Below are positions 33,218-43,526 of a stretch of 64,000 nucleotides of DNA, piece by piece. The DNA comes from Myxococcales bacterium (GTDB taxonomy: Bacteria > Myxococcota_A > Polyangia > Polyangiales > Polyangiaceae), in assembly GCA_025359105.1 (NCBI GenBank), contig JANYHK010000079.1, forward strand, positions 1 to 64,000, in the 5' to 3' direction. A program made the translations under genes and the position numbers. The stretch's first letter is position 1. Each line of letters begins with the position of its first letter. A model generated the notes under the pieces. The model did no database searches, was not told the origin of the DNA, and was given only the letters and a program-made list of their open reading frames with translations.

Positions 33218-35456
33218 TGCACGCTCCTCTGTCTCTCGCGCGCGCGTCGCCGTGGTCACGCTTTTCGCGTGCGCTTGTGCATGCGCGAAGCCGGAGTCTC
33301 CGGCGCCGAGCGCGCCTCCCGCGCCTTCGGCGTCGGCGACCGCCGCGAGTCCCGGCGGCGAGACCGGGGCCGCCGTCGGCGCCGGCGCGAGCGACGACGC
33401 GGGCGCCTCCCTACCGTGGGCCGAGTCGATCCGGCGGGAAAGGTGGGACGATGCGTGGCTCGCGCTCGAGGCGCTCGGCGCCGCCGACAAGGCCCTGCCC
33501 GAGGTTCGCTACGCGCGCGGGCGCGTCGCGCTTGCCCGCGGCGACGCCGAGGCGGCGACCAAGCTCCTCGACGGGCTCGAGGTGCTCCTGCCCCTCCTGT
33601 CGGAGGACGTCGCCCGCTACCGCGCGGAGGCGCGCCTCGTGGCGGGCCCGTTCGACGCCGCCGGCGAGTACTTCGCGGGGAGGTCGTCCGCGGCGGCGCA
33701 GCTCAAGGCGGCGCGCGCATTCGTGAAGGCAAAGGACGCGCGCGCGCGAACGGCCGCCGATCGCGTCATCTTGCACGACAAGCGGACGCGCAGAGAGGAG
33801 GCCGAGGCCCGCGCCATCCGCGCGGGTCTCGGAGGCCCCGACGCCGCGATCGCCGCCGACGCGCGCTGGCTCCGCGTGCGGGCGCCCGACACCGCCTTCG
33901 ACAAGGACGCCGAGGCGACGCTCGCGAAGGCCGATCCGACGCACCCCCTCACGGCCGAGGAGTGGATGACCCGCGCGCGCGTGCTGGCCGACGCCGGGCG
34001 CGCGAACGATGCGCTCACCGCGATCGACAGGGCGGCGAGCGCACCGGGTCGCGTTCCGGCCGGCGTCGAGCGCATGCGCGCAAAGGCCGACGCGCTGTTC
34101 AAGGCCAAGACCCGCTACGGCGAGGCGTGGTCCGCCTTCACGCAGGCCTCGCAGCTCGGCGGGCCGCACGCCACCGAGGACGCGTTCATGGCCGCGCGCT
34201 CGCTCGCGCGCGCCGATCGCGACGACGAGGCCATCCGTGACTACGAGGGGATCGAGCGGCGCTTTCCTCGCACGACATGGGCCGAGCAGGCCGCGTTCCA
34301 CGCGGCGCGGCTTCATTTTTTGCACGCGCGCTGGCGCGAAGCGGCGACAGGGTTCGACGGGTACCTGAAGCACTACCCCGCCGGCGGCGACCGCAAGGAG
34401 GCGACGCGGGACCTCGCGCTCAGCCGACTCATGGCCGGCGAGCACAAGGCGGCGCGGCGCCTCTTCGGCCAGATCGCCGACGACGAAGAGGGGCTTGGCG
34501 GCACGCGCGCGGCGAACATGGAGGCGCTCGCGGCGGCCAGGGAGGGCGACCGCACGCACGCGGTGGCCCGCTGGACGGAAGTGGCCCGCGCGCGGCCCCT
34601 GTCGTGGCCGGCGCTCGTCGCCCGCGCGCGGCTCATCGAGGCCGGCGCGCCCGTTCCGCCCACGGTCGAGGCGGATGAGGCGCAGCCCGCGGCTGAGCCG
34701 CTGGTCGTCAAGCTGCCGCCCCCCGTCGACGTGCTCCATCGCATCGGGCTGGACGGCGACGCGGAAGACGCACTCGCCGCGCGCGAGGCCGCCGTCACGC
34801 AGGGCGCGGCAGGGCGCGGCACCGAGGCGCTCTGCGCGGCGTACGGTCAGCTCGGACGCGCGCGCCGCCGCTACCACGTCGCCCTTCAGATCCCGGCGAC
34901 GATGCTGGCGCGCGCGCCGAACGCCCGCTCGCGGTGGGCATGGGAGTGCGCGTACCCGATGCCTTACGAAGGCGTCGTCCGCGCGAGCGAGGAAGACGGG
35001 CACTTGCCCGAGGGCCTCGTCGTGTCGGTGATGCGGCAGGAGTCGAACTTCGACCCCGACGCCGTCTCACCGGCGCGCGCCGTCGGCTTGATGCAGCTCT
35101 TGCCGGAGACGGCGCGCGCCGTCGCCGACGAGATGAAGCTCGCGCACGACGACACGCGCCTCACGAGCCCCGCGCAGAACATCACCCTCGGGGGCCGGTA
35201 TCTGCGCGATCTGCTCGACCGCTTCCACGGCGCGATCCCCCTCGCCGTAGGCGGCTACAACGGCGGTCCCGACGCGATCGCACGCTGGACGAGCCGAGCG
35301 CCCACGATGGCGACCGACGTCTTCGTCGAGTTCATCCCCTTCACCGAGACGCGCATCTACGTGGCGCGCGTGCTCGGCAACCTCGCGCGGTACGGATATT
35401 TGCGCCACGGCGAGGCCGGGGTGCCCAAGCTGAAGCTCGCGATCGGGCCAGGCTGA
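33210..35456 (+). CDS. Soluble lytic murein transglycosylase (SLT) with TPR-like helices
   Basis: A 748-residue exported protein. A signal segment (VAVVTLFACACACAKPE) may be a lipoprotein signal. The middle 450 residues are helical repeats like the U-shaped ring of Slt70. The C-terminal catalytic domain has the Glu of RQESNFDPDAVSP, the motif AVGLMQLLPETARAVA, and the segments LGGRYLRDLLDRF and VGGYNGGPDAIARW, all typical of GH23. It cleaves peptidoglycan glycan strands to 1,6-anhydro products. The start overlaps the methyltransferase stop by 8 nt (ATG at 33210). Confidence 0.93.
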   Translation: MRSARSSVSRARVAVVTLFACACACAKPESPAPSAPPAPSASATAASPGGETGAAVGAGASDDAGASLPWAESIRRERWDDAWLALEALGAADKALPEVRYARGRVALARGDAEAATKLLDGLEVLLPLLSEDVARYRAEARLVAGPFDAAGEYFAGRSSAAAQLKAARAFVKAKDARARTAADRVILHDKRTRREEAEARAIRAGLGGPDAAIAADARWLRVRAPDTAFDKDAEATLAKADPTHPLTAEEWMTRARVLADAGRANDALTAIDRAASAPGRVPAGVERMRAKADALFKAKTRYGEAWSAFTQASQLGGPHATEDAFMAARSLARADRDDEAIRDYEGIERRFPRTTWAEQAAFHAARLHFLHARWREAATGFDGYLKHYPAGGDRKEATRDLALSRLMAGEHKAARRLFGQIADDEEGLGGTRAANMEALAAAREGDRTHAVARWTEVARARPLSWPALVARARLIEAGAPVPPTVEADEAQPAAEPLVVKLPPPVDVLHRIGLDGDAEDALAAREAAVTQGAAGRGTEALCAAYGQLGRARRRYHVALQIPATMLARAPNARSRWAWECAYPMPYEGVVRASEEDGHLPEGLVVSVMRQESNFDPDAVSPARAVGLMQLLPETARAVADEMKLAHDDTRLTSPAQNITLGGRYLRDLLDRFHGAIPLAVGGYNGGPDAIARWTSRAPTMATDVFVEFIPFTETRIYVARVLGNLARYGYLRHGEAGVPKLKLAIGPG

Positions 35457-35459
35457 GCG

Positions 35460-36746
35460 TCAAAAGGTCCAGGCGCGCCTGCCTGTCGGGCGCGCGCGCG
35501 GCTCGTCATCATGCGTGGAGGCGACGCGCGCGTCGTCGTCGTCGCCGAAGCCCATGTTGATGATCGCCGTCCACGGCAGGACACCGTCCTCGGCGTGGTT
35601 GGCCAGGCCGATCTGCACGCCACGGAGGCTCTTGGCGTGGTTGAAGACTCCAATCTGCACACCGCGCGCGTTCTCGGCCAGGTTGACGATCCCGATCTGC
35701 GCGCCGTGCACCGTGCCGGCGTAGTTGCCGAGACCGCCGAGCTGCAGGCCGGTGTGCTCGTCGAGCGCCACCGACGCCGCGCCGATCTGCACGCCCATCG
35801 AGTCCCCGGAGACCGCTGCGAGACCGATCTGCGCCAGCCCGCGGAAGTGCCGCGCGCCCGCCCCGAGCCCACCGATCTGCGCGACGCCGACGAAGTCGCC
35901 CGACACCAGGCTCGACGCGCCGACCTGCGTGATGCCGTAGAAATTGCCCTGGATCGTGTTGGCAACGCCGATCTGAGCGAGGCCGGCAAAGCGTGCGCGG
36001 CTCGTGCCCTCGCCGAAGAGCTCGGGGCCGACCGCCGAGAGCGCACCTATCTGCACCAGGCCGCTGAAGTCCTTTCGCGCGTGGTCGAACGCGCCGATCT
36101 GCGCGATGCCCTTGAAGCTCTCGTCGGTGACGTTGTACGGGCCGACCTGCGCGACGCCGCTGAACGAACGCGCGCGGTTGTAGGAGCCGAGCTGGGTGAC
36201 GGCGACCATGTCGAGCGTGCGGTTGTACGCGAGCGCAAACTGCCCGAGCCCGTAGAACGTGCGCGCCCGGTTCTCGGTGAGGCTCACCTGCGCGCCGCCC
36301 GCGAACGTGTCGGAAAGGCTGCGGCCGAGGCCGATCTGCGCAAGGCCGACGTGCGTGCCCACGTCGCTACGGATCGCCGAGAACGAGAAGACGCCATAGA
36401 AGCGCTCGGTGCGGGCGTGAGCAACCGCGAGGGTCGCGACGCCGGCGAACGTGCCGAGCTCGGGGCGGAGGCCCGCGTGGAGGACCGCCCAGTCCGGCGG
36501 CGGATCCTTGGCGATCGGCGCCTCGGCGCCCCGCACCTCGAACGAGTCGGAGCCGTCATTCCACGGCTTCGACGCGGACACGGGGGCCGCGGCGCGCGCG
36601 GGGGTCGTGCCGAACGTGGCCTCCTCCTTCGCGATCGGGGACGACGGCGACGGGGGCTCCATCGCGTGGGCCGTCACGGAGGCGAGCGACGCGAGCGAGA
36701 AGGTGAGGGTGGAGGCAAGGCCGGCGAGGAGGTGGATCGGGCGCAT
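35460..36746 (-). CDS. Surface repeat protein of LA_2272 type
   Basis: A 428-residue exported protein (signal ending SVTAHAMEPP). From about residue 95 to 400 it consists of short repeats of about 20-22 residues with the core (F/L)-x-G-(V/L)-A-Q-(I/V)-G, for example FKGIAQIGAFDHARKDFSGL and LRGVQIGLANHAEDG. This is the pattern of the LA_2272 surface-repeat family, which is thought to form a beta-helix or solenoid. Asn or Ala plus a polar residue follow each repeat. The C-terminus is acidic then basic. It ends 4 nt from the convergent transglycosylase gene. Confidence 0.85.
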   Translation of the reverse strand: MRPIHLLAGLASTLTFSLASLASVTAHAMEPPSPSSPIAKEEATFGTTPARAAAPVSASKPWNDGSDSFEVRGAEAPIAKDPPPDWAVLHAGLRPELGTFAGVATLAVAHARTERFYGVFSFSAIRSDVGTHVGLAQIGLGRSLSDTFAGGAQVSLTENRARTFYGLGQFALAYNRTLDMVAVTQLGSYNRARSFSGVAQVGPYNVTDESFKGIAQIGAFDHARKDFSGLVQIGALSAVGPELFGEGTSRARFAGLAQIGVANTIQGNFYGITQVGASSLVSGDFVGVAQIGGLGAGARHFRGLAQIGLAAVSGDSMGVQIGAASVALDEHTGLQLGGLGNYAGTVHGAQIGIVNLAENARGVQIGVFNHAKSLRGVQIGLANHAEDGVLPWTAIINMGFGDDDDARVASTHDDEPRARPTGRRAWTF

Positions 36747-36910
36747 GTCCCTCGAAACGCGGCCTAGAAGCGAACCTTACAGCCGAGATCGACAAAACGG
36801 CAGCGCCGACATCGCGGGGAAGGCGCGCACGACAAGATGACGAACGCGCGCGCCCGCGGAATTCGGCCGTGACGCCGCGCGCTCCCTGGCCCGAAGGAGA
36901 TTCCAAACCG

Positions 36911-37372
36911 ATGAGCAGCTTCCCCTGGTCGTGGTCCTTGTCCCTGTCCTCGACGTCGTTCGCCGCGCTTCCTCTCGTCTTCGCCGCCTGCGCCCCCAGC
37001 GCGCAGCTTGCCCGCCCGAGCGATCCGCCAAAGGGGCCGCCGGAGCTCGCGACCATCCCCGTCGCGTACGAGGTGTCGCGGGGCGGCGCAGGCGCGGACG
37101 TCATCCTCGCCGGCCACACCGACGCCGAGCCGCGACGAACGATCGGAGTCGAGCAGCAAGCCGGGACCTCGCGCGAAAAGCAGGAGCTACGCCTGCGGGC
37201 GGAGCCGCGCAGGGACGGGAGCTTCATCGTGGAGGTGCGCTACTCCGAGGTCTCCGCCGAGGGCACGCACATCATGTGGGAGCCGATGGTCCACGTGACG
37301 CGCGGCACGCCCGCCGTCGCCGAAATCAAGGGCGCCGGTTGGAGCCGCGCCGTACGCCTCCAGATCCTGTAG
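36911..37372 (+). CDS. Small lipoprotein of unknown function
   Basis: A 153-residue lipoprotein with signal LSLSSTSFAALPLVFAACAPS. The mature part is a predicted beta-rich domain with no recognised family (ATIPVAYEVSRGGAGADVIL, FIVEVRYSEVSAEGTHIMW). The start at 36911 is 12 nt after AAGGAGA. It is followed after 68 nt by the poly-Q protein gene in the same direction. Confidence 0.7.
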   Translation: MSSFPWSWSLSLSSTSFAALPLVFAACAPSAQLARPSDPPKGPPELATIPVAYEVSRGGAGADVILAGHTDAEPRRTIGVEQQAGTSREKQELRLRAEPRRDGSFIVEVRYSEVSAEGTHIMWEPMVHVTRGTPAVAEIKGAGWSRAVRLQIL

Positions 37373-37440
37373 CGAACGTCGTAGCGGACACTCGAGGCTG
37401 GCGAGCATCGGTGCGGAAAAGCGGCTACCCTTCATGCGCC

Positions 37441-38089
<649 letters not shown>

Positions 38090-38115
<26 letters not shown>

Positions 38116-39181
38116 AGGAGATAGCCAGCGCGAAGGCGACGACGGCCGCGACGATCGCCAAGGCAACGTTGCGCGACCTGTCCGGCACCGTCGGCTCGTC
38201 GCCGGGGGCGCCGCGGGGCGCCTCGAAGGTCAGATCGTCGAACGCTGTGCGTGCGAGCGCGTCCTCCCGGAAGCGTGTGACCGTCCATGTGTCGCGCGCG
38301 CGGACGCGCAGCCAGGCTCCCGATCCTGCGAGCGCGCCCTCGAGGCGCCACGACGGAACCTGCCCGCCGCCGACGCGCCGCGGTCCAGGAGTCTCCTCGG
38401 TCCCCACGAGCGCATCCCCTTCCCGCGCCTCGACCTCGCCCGCGGCCACGACCCACAAATCGAACGGGCGCGTCCGCGGCGCAGCCTTGCTTCGCATCGC
38501 GAACGCCTGCTCCTCGCGCGGGTCGGGGGGCGCTTCGGTGTACGGGTAGAACGGCGTCTCGATCGCGAACGACAGGCGAACCGCCGGCGCCTCGATCTTG
38601 CGCGCCCGCGAAGCGGGCCCCTCCCGCGTTCCCGCCCCCTCCCCCGCATAGCGCATCGCGTTCAAAACCCAGCCGCGGACGACGTAGCGACGCGCCCACA
38701 TCTCGAGCGATGGTCGGCTGGCGTAGCCGTGCGACGCGAGCCAGTCGACGAGGGCGCGCGCGTCTCCCGCGCGGAGCGTCACGAGCTCGAAGTCGCCCAG
38801 GCGGACCGTTTGCTCCACGACGACCGCGGCCGCGCTGCCGCCCGCCCCTCCGCCGACCCTGCCGGGCGTCGGTGCGGGGAGCGAAGCCGGTACCAGCGCC
38901 GCCATCTCTGCGAAGACGCTGTCGTCGATCTTCGCGACCTCGGGCACGACCGGGGTCGGCACGAGGAAGCCGAAGTCCTTGGGGTCCCCTTCGAACACCG
39001 GCTTGCGTAGGAAGTGCTCCCTCTTGTTCTCCGCATCCCAGACGAGGATCGTCTTCTCCGACGCGAGGCGCACGTACGAGCCGGCGGGCGCGACCGCGCC
39101 GCAAGGAAGCGCCGGGCGCGCGAGGGCGAGCTGCATCCCGAGCACGGACGCGAGCGCCCCGAAACCCTTGATGATTCGCAT
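38090..39181 (-). CDS. DUF2330-like exported protein with C-terminal membrane anchor
   Basis: A 363-residue protein. The signal segment FGALASVLGMQLALARPALPC is followed by a domain with the DUF2330 pattern: KTILVWDAENKREHFLRKPV, then FLVPTPVVPEV, then LVDWLASHGYASRPSLEMWA, and later RPFDLWVVAAGEVEA. The last helix (NVALAIVAAVVAFALAISF) anchors the C-terminus. Such proteins are frequent in myxobacteria and of unknown function. Start ATG at 39181, where the signal sequence begins. It is divergent from the CNNM gene, 47 nt apart. Confidence 0.8.
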
Positions 39182-39228
39182 GGCGAGCGCTGTAGCCCAA
39201 CCCAAGGCGTGATACCAATCCCAAACAC

Positions 39229-40542
39229 GTGCTCGCCGGCCTGTTCGTCGCACTCCTATTCATCGCGCTGAACGGCTTCTTCGTCGCGGCCGAGTTTGCG
39301 CTCGTCAAGGTTCAGGCGACCCAGCTCCATACGCGCGCGCGCAAAGGGGAGCGCAAGGCCGTCGTCGCGCACGCGGTGGTGTCGCGGCTCGAGCGGTACC
39401 TGTCGGTGACGCAGCTCGGCATCACGCTGGCGAGCCTCGGGCTCGGCTGGCTTGGTGAGCCCGCGATCGACCACGCGGTGACGGCGCTCTTCGTCGCGGT
39501 CGTCCACGACGAGCCAGGCCGGTACGCGAAGATCGTCGTCACCGTCATCGCGTTCACGCTGCTCACGTTTGGTCACGTCCTGTTCGGCGAGCTCATCCCC
39601 AAGCTCGTGGCGATCCAGCGCTCGGAGAAGACCGCGCTCGCCGTCGCGATGCCGCTCCGCGCGATGTACCTCACGTTCCGCCCCCTTCTCTGGATCCTGG
39701 AGCGCGCGACCGCCCTCATCCTGGTCGCGATGGGGATGAGCGCCGACGCGGCCACCGAGGGGGCGCTGAGCGAGGAAGAGATCCTCGGCATCCTCGCCGC
39801 GCAGGCCGCCAGGGGGCCGAGCGGCAAGGCAAAGAGCCACCTGCTCGAACGGGTCGTGCGCTTCTCGCAGCGCACGGCGCGCCACGCCATGGTCCCTCGC
39901 GTCGATGTCGCGTCGCTCGCGGTGGACGTGTCCGGCTCCGACGCCGCCGCCGCGCTGCGCAAGCTGGAATTTTCCCGCGTCTTGCTCACGAAGGGCCGGT
40001 CGCTCGACGAGATCGCGGGCTACCTCTACGCGAAAGATTTCCTCCTGAACCCCGAGTCGTTGAGCTTCCCGAACCTGTGGACGCTCAAGCGCGACATCCT
40101 CTTCGTTCCCGAGGCGCAGGGCCTCCTCGACGTGCTTCGAGAGATGCAGCGCGAGCACACGCCGATCGCCGTCGTCGTCGACGAGTACGGCGGCACGAGC
40201 GGCATCGTGACGATGGAGGACCTGCTCGAGGAGATCGTCGGCGAGATTCACGACGAGTTCGACGACGAGAAGGCCGAGCTCACGAAGGTCAGCGAGACCG
40301 AGTGGGACGTCGACGCGCACGCCAAGATGGAGAGCCTGAAGACGATGGGCGTCGCGGTGAAGGAGGAGGACCTCGGCGAGCCGGTGGGCGCGCACGTCGT
40401 CGCGCTCCTCGGGAGGCTCCCGCGCAAGGGGGACAAGGTCTCGCTCGACGAGGTGTGGATGGCGGAGATCACCGCCGTCAGCCGACGGCGCGTGACGCGC
40501 CTCCGGGTGCGCGCGGCGAAGGCGCGATCGACGGAACGATGA
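39229..40542 (+). CDS. CNNM/CorC (hemolysin) family transporter
   Basis: A 437-residue membrane protein. The N-terminal DUF21/CNNM membrane domain has FIALNGFFVAAEFALVKV and LSVTQLGITLASLGLGWLG. A CBS pair (residues about 205-330) includes IAVVVDEYGGTSGIVTMEDL, then LEEIVGEIHDEFD, and the end is a CorC/HlyC domain (DVDAHAKMESLKTMGVAV). The family exports Mg2+ in exchange for Na+. GTG start. It overlaps the MMPL exporter gene by 4 nt (ATGA), so the two are coupled. Confidence 0.93.
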   Translation: MLAGLFVALLFIALNGFFVAAEFALVKVQATQLHTRARKGERKAVVAHAVVSRLERYLSVTQLGITLASLGLGWLGEPAIDHAVTALFVAVVHDEPGRYAKIVVTVIAFTLLTFGHVLFGELIPKLVAIQRSEKTALAVAMPLRAMYLTFRPLLWILERATALILVAMGMSADAATEGALSEEEILGILAAQAARGPSGKAKSHLLERVVRFSQRTARHAMVPRVDVASLAVDVSGSDAAAALRKLEFSRVLLTKGRSLDEIAGYLYAKDFLLNPESLSFPNLWTLKRDILFVPEAQGLLDVLREMQREHTPIAVVVDEYGGTSGIVTMEDLLEEIVGEIHDEFDDEKAELTKVSETEWDVDAHAKMESLKTMGVAVKEEDLGEPVGAHVVALLGRLPRKGDKVSLDEVWMAEITAVSRRRVTRLRVRAAKARSTER

Positions 40543-42953
40543 CGGCGCCCGGCGGGCGGCGGGGCGTCTGGCTCGTTCGCGCGCTCGTGCTCGCGGCTAC
40601 GGCGGTCGCCGTGTGGGCCTCCTTCGCGCGCCTGCATGTCTCGGCAGACCTGTCGTTGCTCTTCCCGAACGACGTGCGCTCGCGCGCGCTGGCGCAATAC
40701 GCGCGCGTGTTTGGCGGCGGGGACCTCGGGCTCGTCCTGGTGCGCGCGGCGACCGCCGAGGAGGCCTCCGCCGTCGCGGCCGAGGTGCGCGCGGCGCTGG
40801 CGCATCGGCCGTCGGTGGCGCACGTCGTGGATCGCGCGCCGAGCTCGCCCCCGCAGGACCCGACGCTCGCATGGACCCTCGCGGGGCCCGCGGCGCGGCA
40901 GAGGCTCGCGGCGCTCACGAGCGACGAGGGGATGCGGGCGCGCCTGGCGGAGACCCGGGCGATGCTGCTGGCGCCGGGCGGCGCCGGCGCGGAGGAGTGG
41001 CTCGCCAGAGACCCGCTGCGCCTCGCGAGCGTTCCGTTCGAAGAGCGCGCGGAGCTGGCGGCGGGGGTCGGAGCGCGGGGCGGCGATCCGTTCACCGCCG
41101 ACGACGGCAAGGCGCGGCTCGTCGCGGTGGTGCCGCGCGGCAACGCCTTCGAGTCGCGCGCCGCCGAGGCGTTCGTCGCCGACGTTGCCGACGTCGGCCG
41201 CGACGTCATGGCCCGCCACCCGGGCGCCACGGTCTCGCTTGCTGGCGGGCACGCGATCGCGCGCGCCACCGAGCTCATGCTGCGTCGCGATCTGATGCTG
41301 AGCGGCGCCGCGAGCCTCGTCCTCGCGGCGGGCGTGTTCCTCCTCACGTTCCGGCGCGCGCGCGCGCTCCTCGCCGTCTTGCCGCCGCTCGCGCTCGGCA
41401 CCGTGTGGACCACCGGCGTCGCCGCGCTCGCGACGAAGGGCCTCAGCGCCATCGCCATCGCCTTCGCGGCGGTCGTGGTGGGCGTCGGTGTCGACACCGG
41501 CGTGCACGTCTACGCGGCCCTCCTCGACGGCCGACGCGCCGGCCTGTCGCCCGCCGACGCCGCGCGCCACGCGCGCGCCGCAACCTGGCGGCCGACGCTG
41601 ATCGCCGCTACGCTCGCCGGCGCGGCGTTCGCCTCGCTCGCGTGGACCGATCTGGCAGCGATGGCGCAGCTCGGCGTGCTGTGCGGAATCGGCGAGGTAC
41701 TGACCGCCGGCGCGATCCTGCTCGTCACGCCGGAGCTCGGGGCGTGGCTCGAGCGCGGCGCTCCCCCGCCCCTGCGCGCGGCGCCGTGGACGGGCGCGGT
41801 AGGGGCGCTCACGGCTACCCGCGCCCGAGCCGGCGCGCTGGCCGCGGCGTTCGTCGTCGCCTCCGTGGCGCTCGCGTGGGTGGGGTGGCCGCGCCCGGGC
41901 GATCAGCTCGTCGCCGTGAGGCCGAGCGCCCTCGCGCCGCTGCAGGTGAGCGACGAGATCTACCGCCTCTTCGGCGGCAAGCCCGGGCAGTGGCTCGTCA
42001 TCTCGCGCGGCGCCAGTCGCGATGCGGCGGCAGCGCGTGCCGATGCGGTGGCCGAGGCGCTCGAGGGCCTCGCCAAGGCGGGCGCGATCGACGGCTTCGA
42101 CACCCTCGCGACCTTCGCACCTTCGCCAGCGATCCAGCTTGCCCGCCTTGCCGAGCGTGATGCGCTCGACCTGCCGGCGCGCAGGGCAAGCCTCGAGCGT
42201 GCGCTCCTCACGGAGGGGTTCGATGTCGACGCGTGCGCACCGGCGCTGGCCGCGTTTGCCGCGCCCGCGCACGACGTCGCTCCAATCCCACGCGACGACG
42301 ACGACGGCGTGGGGTGGCTCGTCGCGCGCCACTTGCGCGAGGATGCCGGCGAGGGTGTGGCCGTTACGTTCGTAAGGCCGCGCGGCGATCCGTCCCTCGA
42401 CGCGCGCGCGCTCGTGACGATCCGCGGCGCGGACCCGGCGGCCGTCGTGACGAGCTACGCCGCGCTCGACCAGGGGTTGCGCGACAGCCTGGCCCGCGAT
42501 CTGCCGCGGATCGCGCTGCTCGCGCTCGCGCTCGTCGCCGTCGGCCTGCGCGCTGCGCTGGGCCGCGCGCGCGACGTCGTCCTGGCGCTCGCCGCCCTCG
42601 CCGCCGAGATCGTGCTCCTCGGCCTCGCGATGCGCCTGTTCGGCGTGCGATGGCACGTGTACGACGCGCTGGTCGTGCCGGTCCTGCTCGGCATCACGAT
42701 CGACGAGGCCATGTTCCTCCTCTACGCGGCACGGGCGCACGGATCGTCGCGTCGCGCGCTCGAGACGCAAGGGCCGCTCGTGGTCGCGACCGCGCTCACC
42801 ACGGCGGCCGGCTTCGCCGCGCTGCTCGTGTGCCGCTTCGACGGCCTGCGCGATCTGGGCGCGGTCGGAGCCCTCGGCAGCGCCGCCGGCGTGCTGGCTG
42901 CGCTGGTCGTCGTTCCGGCTGGCCTTCGTCTTGCGGGGACGCCCGATTCGTAG
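40539..42953 (+). CDS. MMPL/RND-type exporter
   Basis: An 804-residue polytopic protein of the predicted-exporter (COG4258/MMPL) group, with two repeats of six helices. Residues about 265-400 show VVVGVGVDTGVHVYAALLD, and residues about 700-760 show VVPVLLGITIDEAMFLLYAA; both are the GxxxD region where protons are relayed. The two large periplasmic loops are at about 50-245 and 475-645. Substrates for this group are usually lipids or hydrophobic molecules. The coupling to a CNNM transporter is unusual and unexplained. Confidence 0.85.
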   Translation: MTAPGGRRGVWLVRALVLAATAVAVWASFARLHVSADLSLLFPNDVRSRALAQYARVFGGGDLGLVLVRAATAEEASAVAAEVRAALAHRPSVAHVVDRAPSSPPQDPTLAWTLAGPAARQRLAALTSDEGMRARLAETRAMLLAPGGAGAEEWLARDPLRLASVPFEERAELAAGVGARGGDPFTADDGKARLVAVVPRGNAFESRAAEAFVADVADVGRDVMARHPGATVSLAGGHAIARATELMLRRDLMLSGAASLVLAAGVFLLTFRRARALLAVLPPLALGTVWTTGVAALATKGLSAIAIAFAAVVVGVGVDTGVHVYAALLDGRRAGLSPADAARHARAATWRPTLIAATLAGAAFASLAWTDLAAMAQLGVLCGIGEVLTAGAILLVTPELGAWLERGAPPPLRAAPWTGAVGALTATRARAGALAAAFVVASVALAWVGWPRPGDQLVAVRPSALAPLQVSDEIYRLFGGKPGQWLVISRGASRDAAAARADAVAEALEGLAKAGAIDGFDTLATFAPSPAIQLARLAERDALDLPARRASLERALLTEGFDVDACAPALAAFAAPAHDVAPIPRDDDDGVGWLVARHLREDAGEGVAVTFVRPRGDPSLDARALVTIRGADPAAVVTSYAALDQGLRDSLARDLPRIALLALALVAVGLRAALGRARDVVLALAALAAEIVLLGLAMRLFGVRWHVYDALVVPVLLGITIDEAMFLLYAARAHGSSRRALETQGPLVVATALTTAAGFAALLVCRFDGLRDLGAVGALGSAAGVLAALVVVPAGLRLAGTPDS

Positions 42954-42968
42954 AAGACTAGCCCCGCC

Positions 42969-43526
42969 ATGGGCAGTACTCCGAGCATGGTGGGGAGCGC
43001 GCTCGCGCTCGCGCTCGCGACCGTGGCCGTGGCGGCGGGGTGCAGCCTCAACGTGACCGGCACCGGGGTCTACCCGTCTCCCGACGACGGCGGCGCGTCC
43101 GGCATCTCCGACGCCACCGCCGACGGGCGAGGCGACGGTGCGGCGCGCGACGCGTCCGCCGCCGAGGACGCGTCGGGCTTCGACGCCGCGGCGGCGGCGG
43201 ATAGCGCGCCGCCTTGCGACATCGACCGCGACGGCCACGAGGCGCTCTCGTGCGGCGGCGACGACTGCTGCGACCACGACGCGCGCGTCCACCCCGGCGC
43301 GACGGATTGGCAATCGGGCCTCAACGCGTGCGCGAGCTTCGACTACGACTGCAATGGCAAAGAGGACAAGCAGCTCGGGGTCAAGAACTGCCAGGTGACC
43401 ATCGGCTGCCAGGGGTCGGGATTCGATCAGGACACGGCGTGCGGCGCTCAGGCCGCGCACACGTGGTGTTACGGCCTCGTCACCTGCAACGAGCTCCACG
43501 ATCAGCAGACGCAACTGTGTCGCTGA
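42969..43526 (+). CDS. Lipoprotein with MopE-like metal-binding motif
   Basis: A 185-residue lipoprotein (signal ending LATVAVAAGCS). After an Ala/Asp-rich spacer it contains CDIDRDGHEALSCGGDDCCD, then HDARVHPGATDW and FDYDCNGKED. This is the DGDGx...DCDDxDxxxxPGA...DNDCDG pattern of MopE copper/calcium-binding-motif proteins, in a form with extra Cys. The final domain has three more Cys pairs. The 3' end overlaps the mfd start by 10 nt, an odd arrangement for unrelated functions. Confidence 0.8.
   Translation: MGSTPSMVGSALALALATVAVAAGCSLNVTGTGVYPSPDDGGASGISDATADGRGDGAARDASAAEDASGFDAAAAADSAPPCDIDRDGHEALSCGGDDCCDHDARVHPGATDWQSGLNACASFDYDCNGKEDKQLGVKNCQVTIGCQGSGFDQDTACGAQAAHTWCYGLVTCNELHDQQTQLCR

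Noticed and set aside
40248-43514. 1088-codon - strand ORF
   Set aside because: Lies antisense to the MMPL exporter and the MopE-motif lipoprotein; Arg/Ala/Glu-rich shadow.
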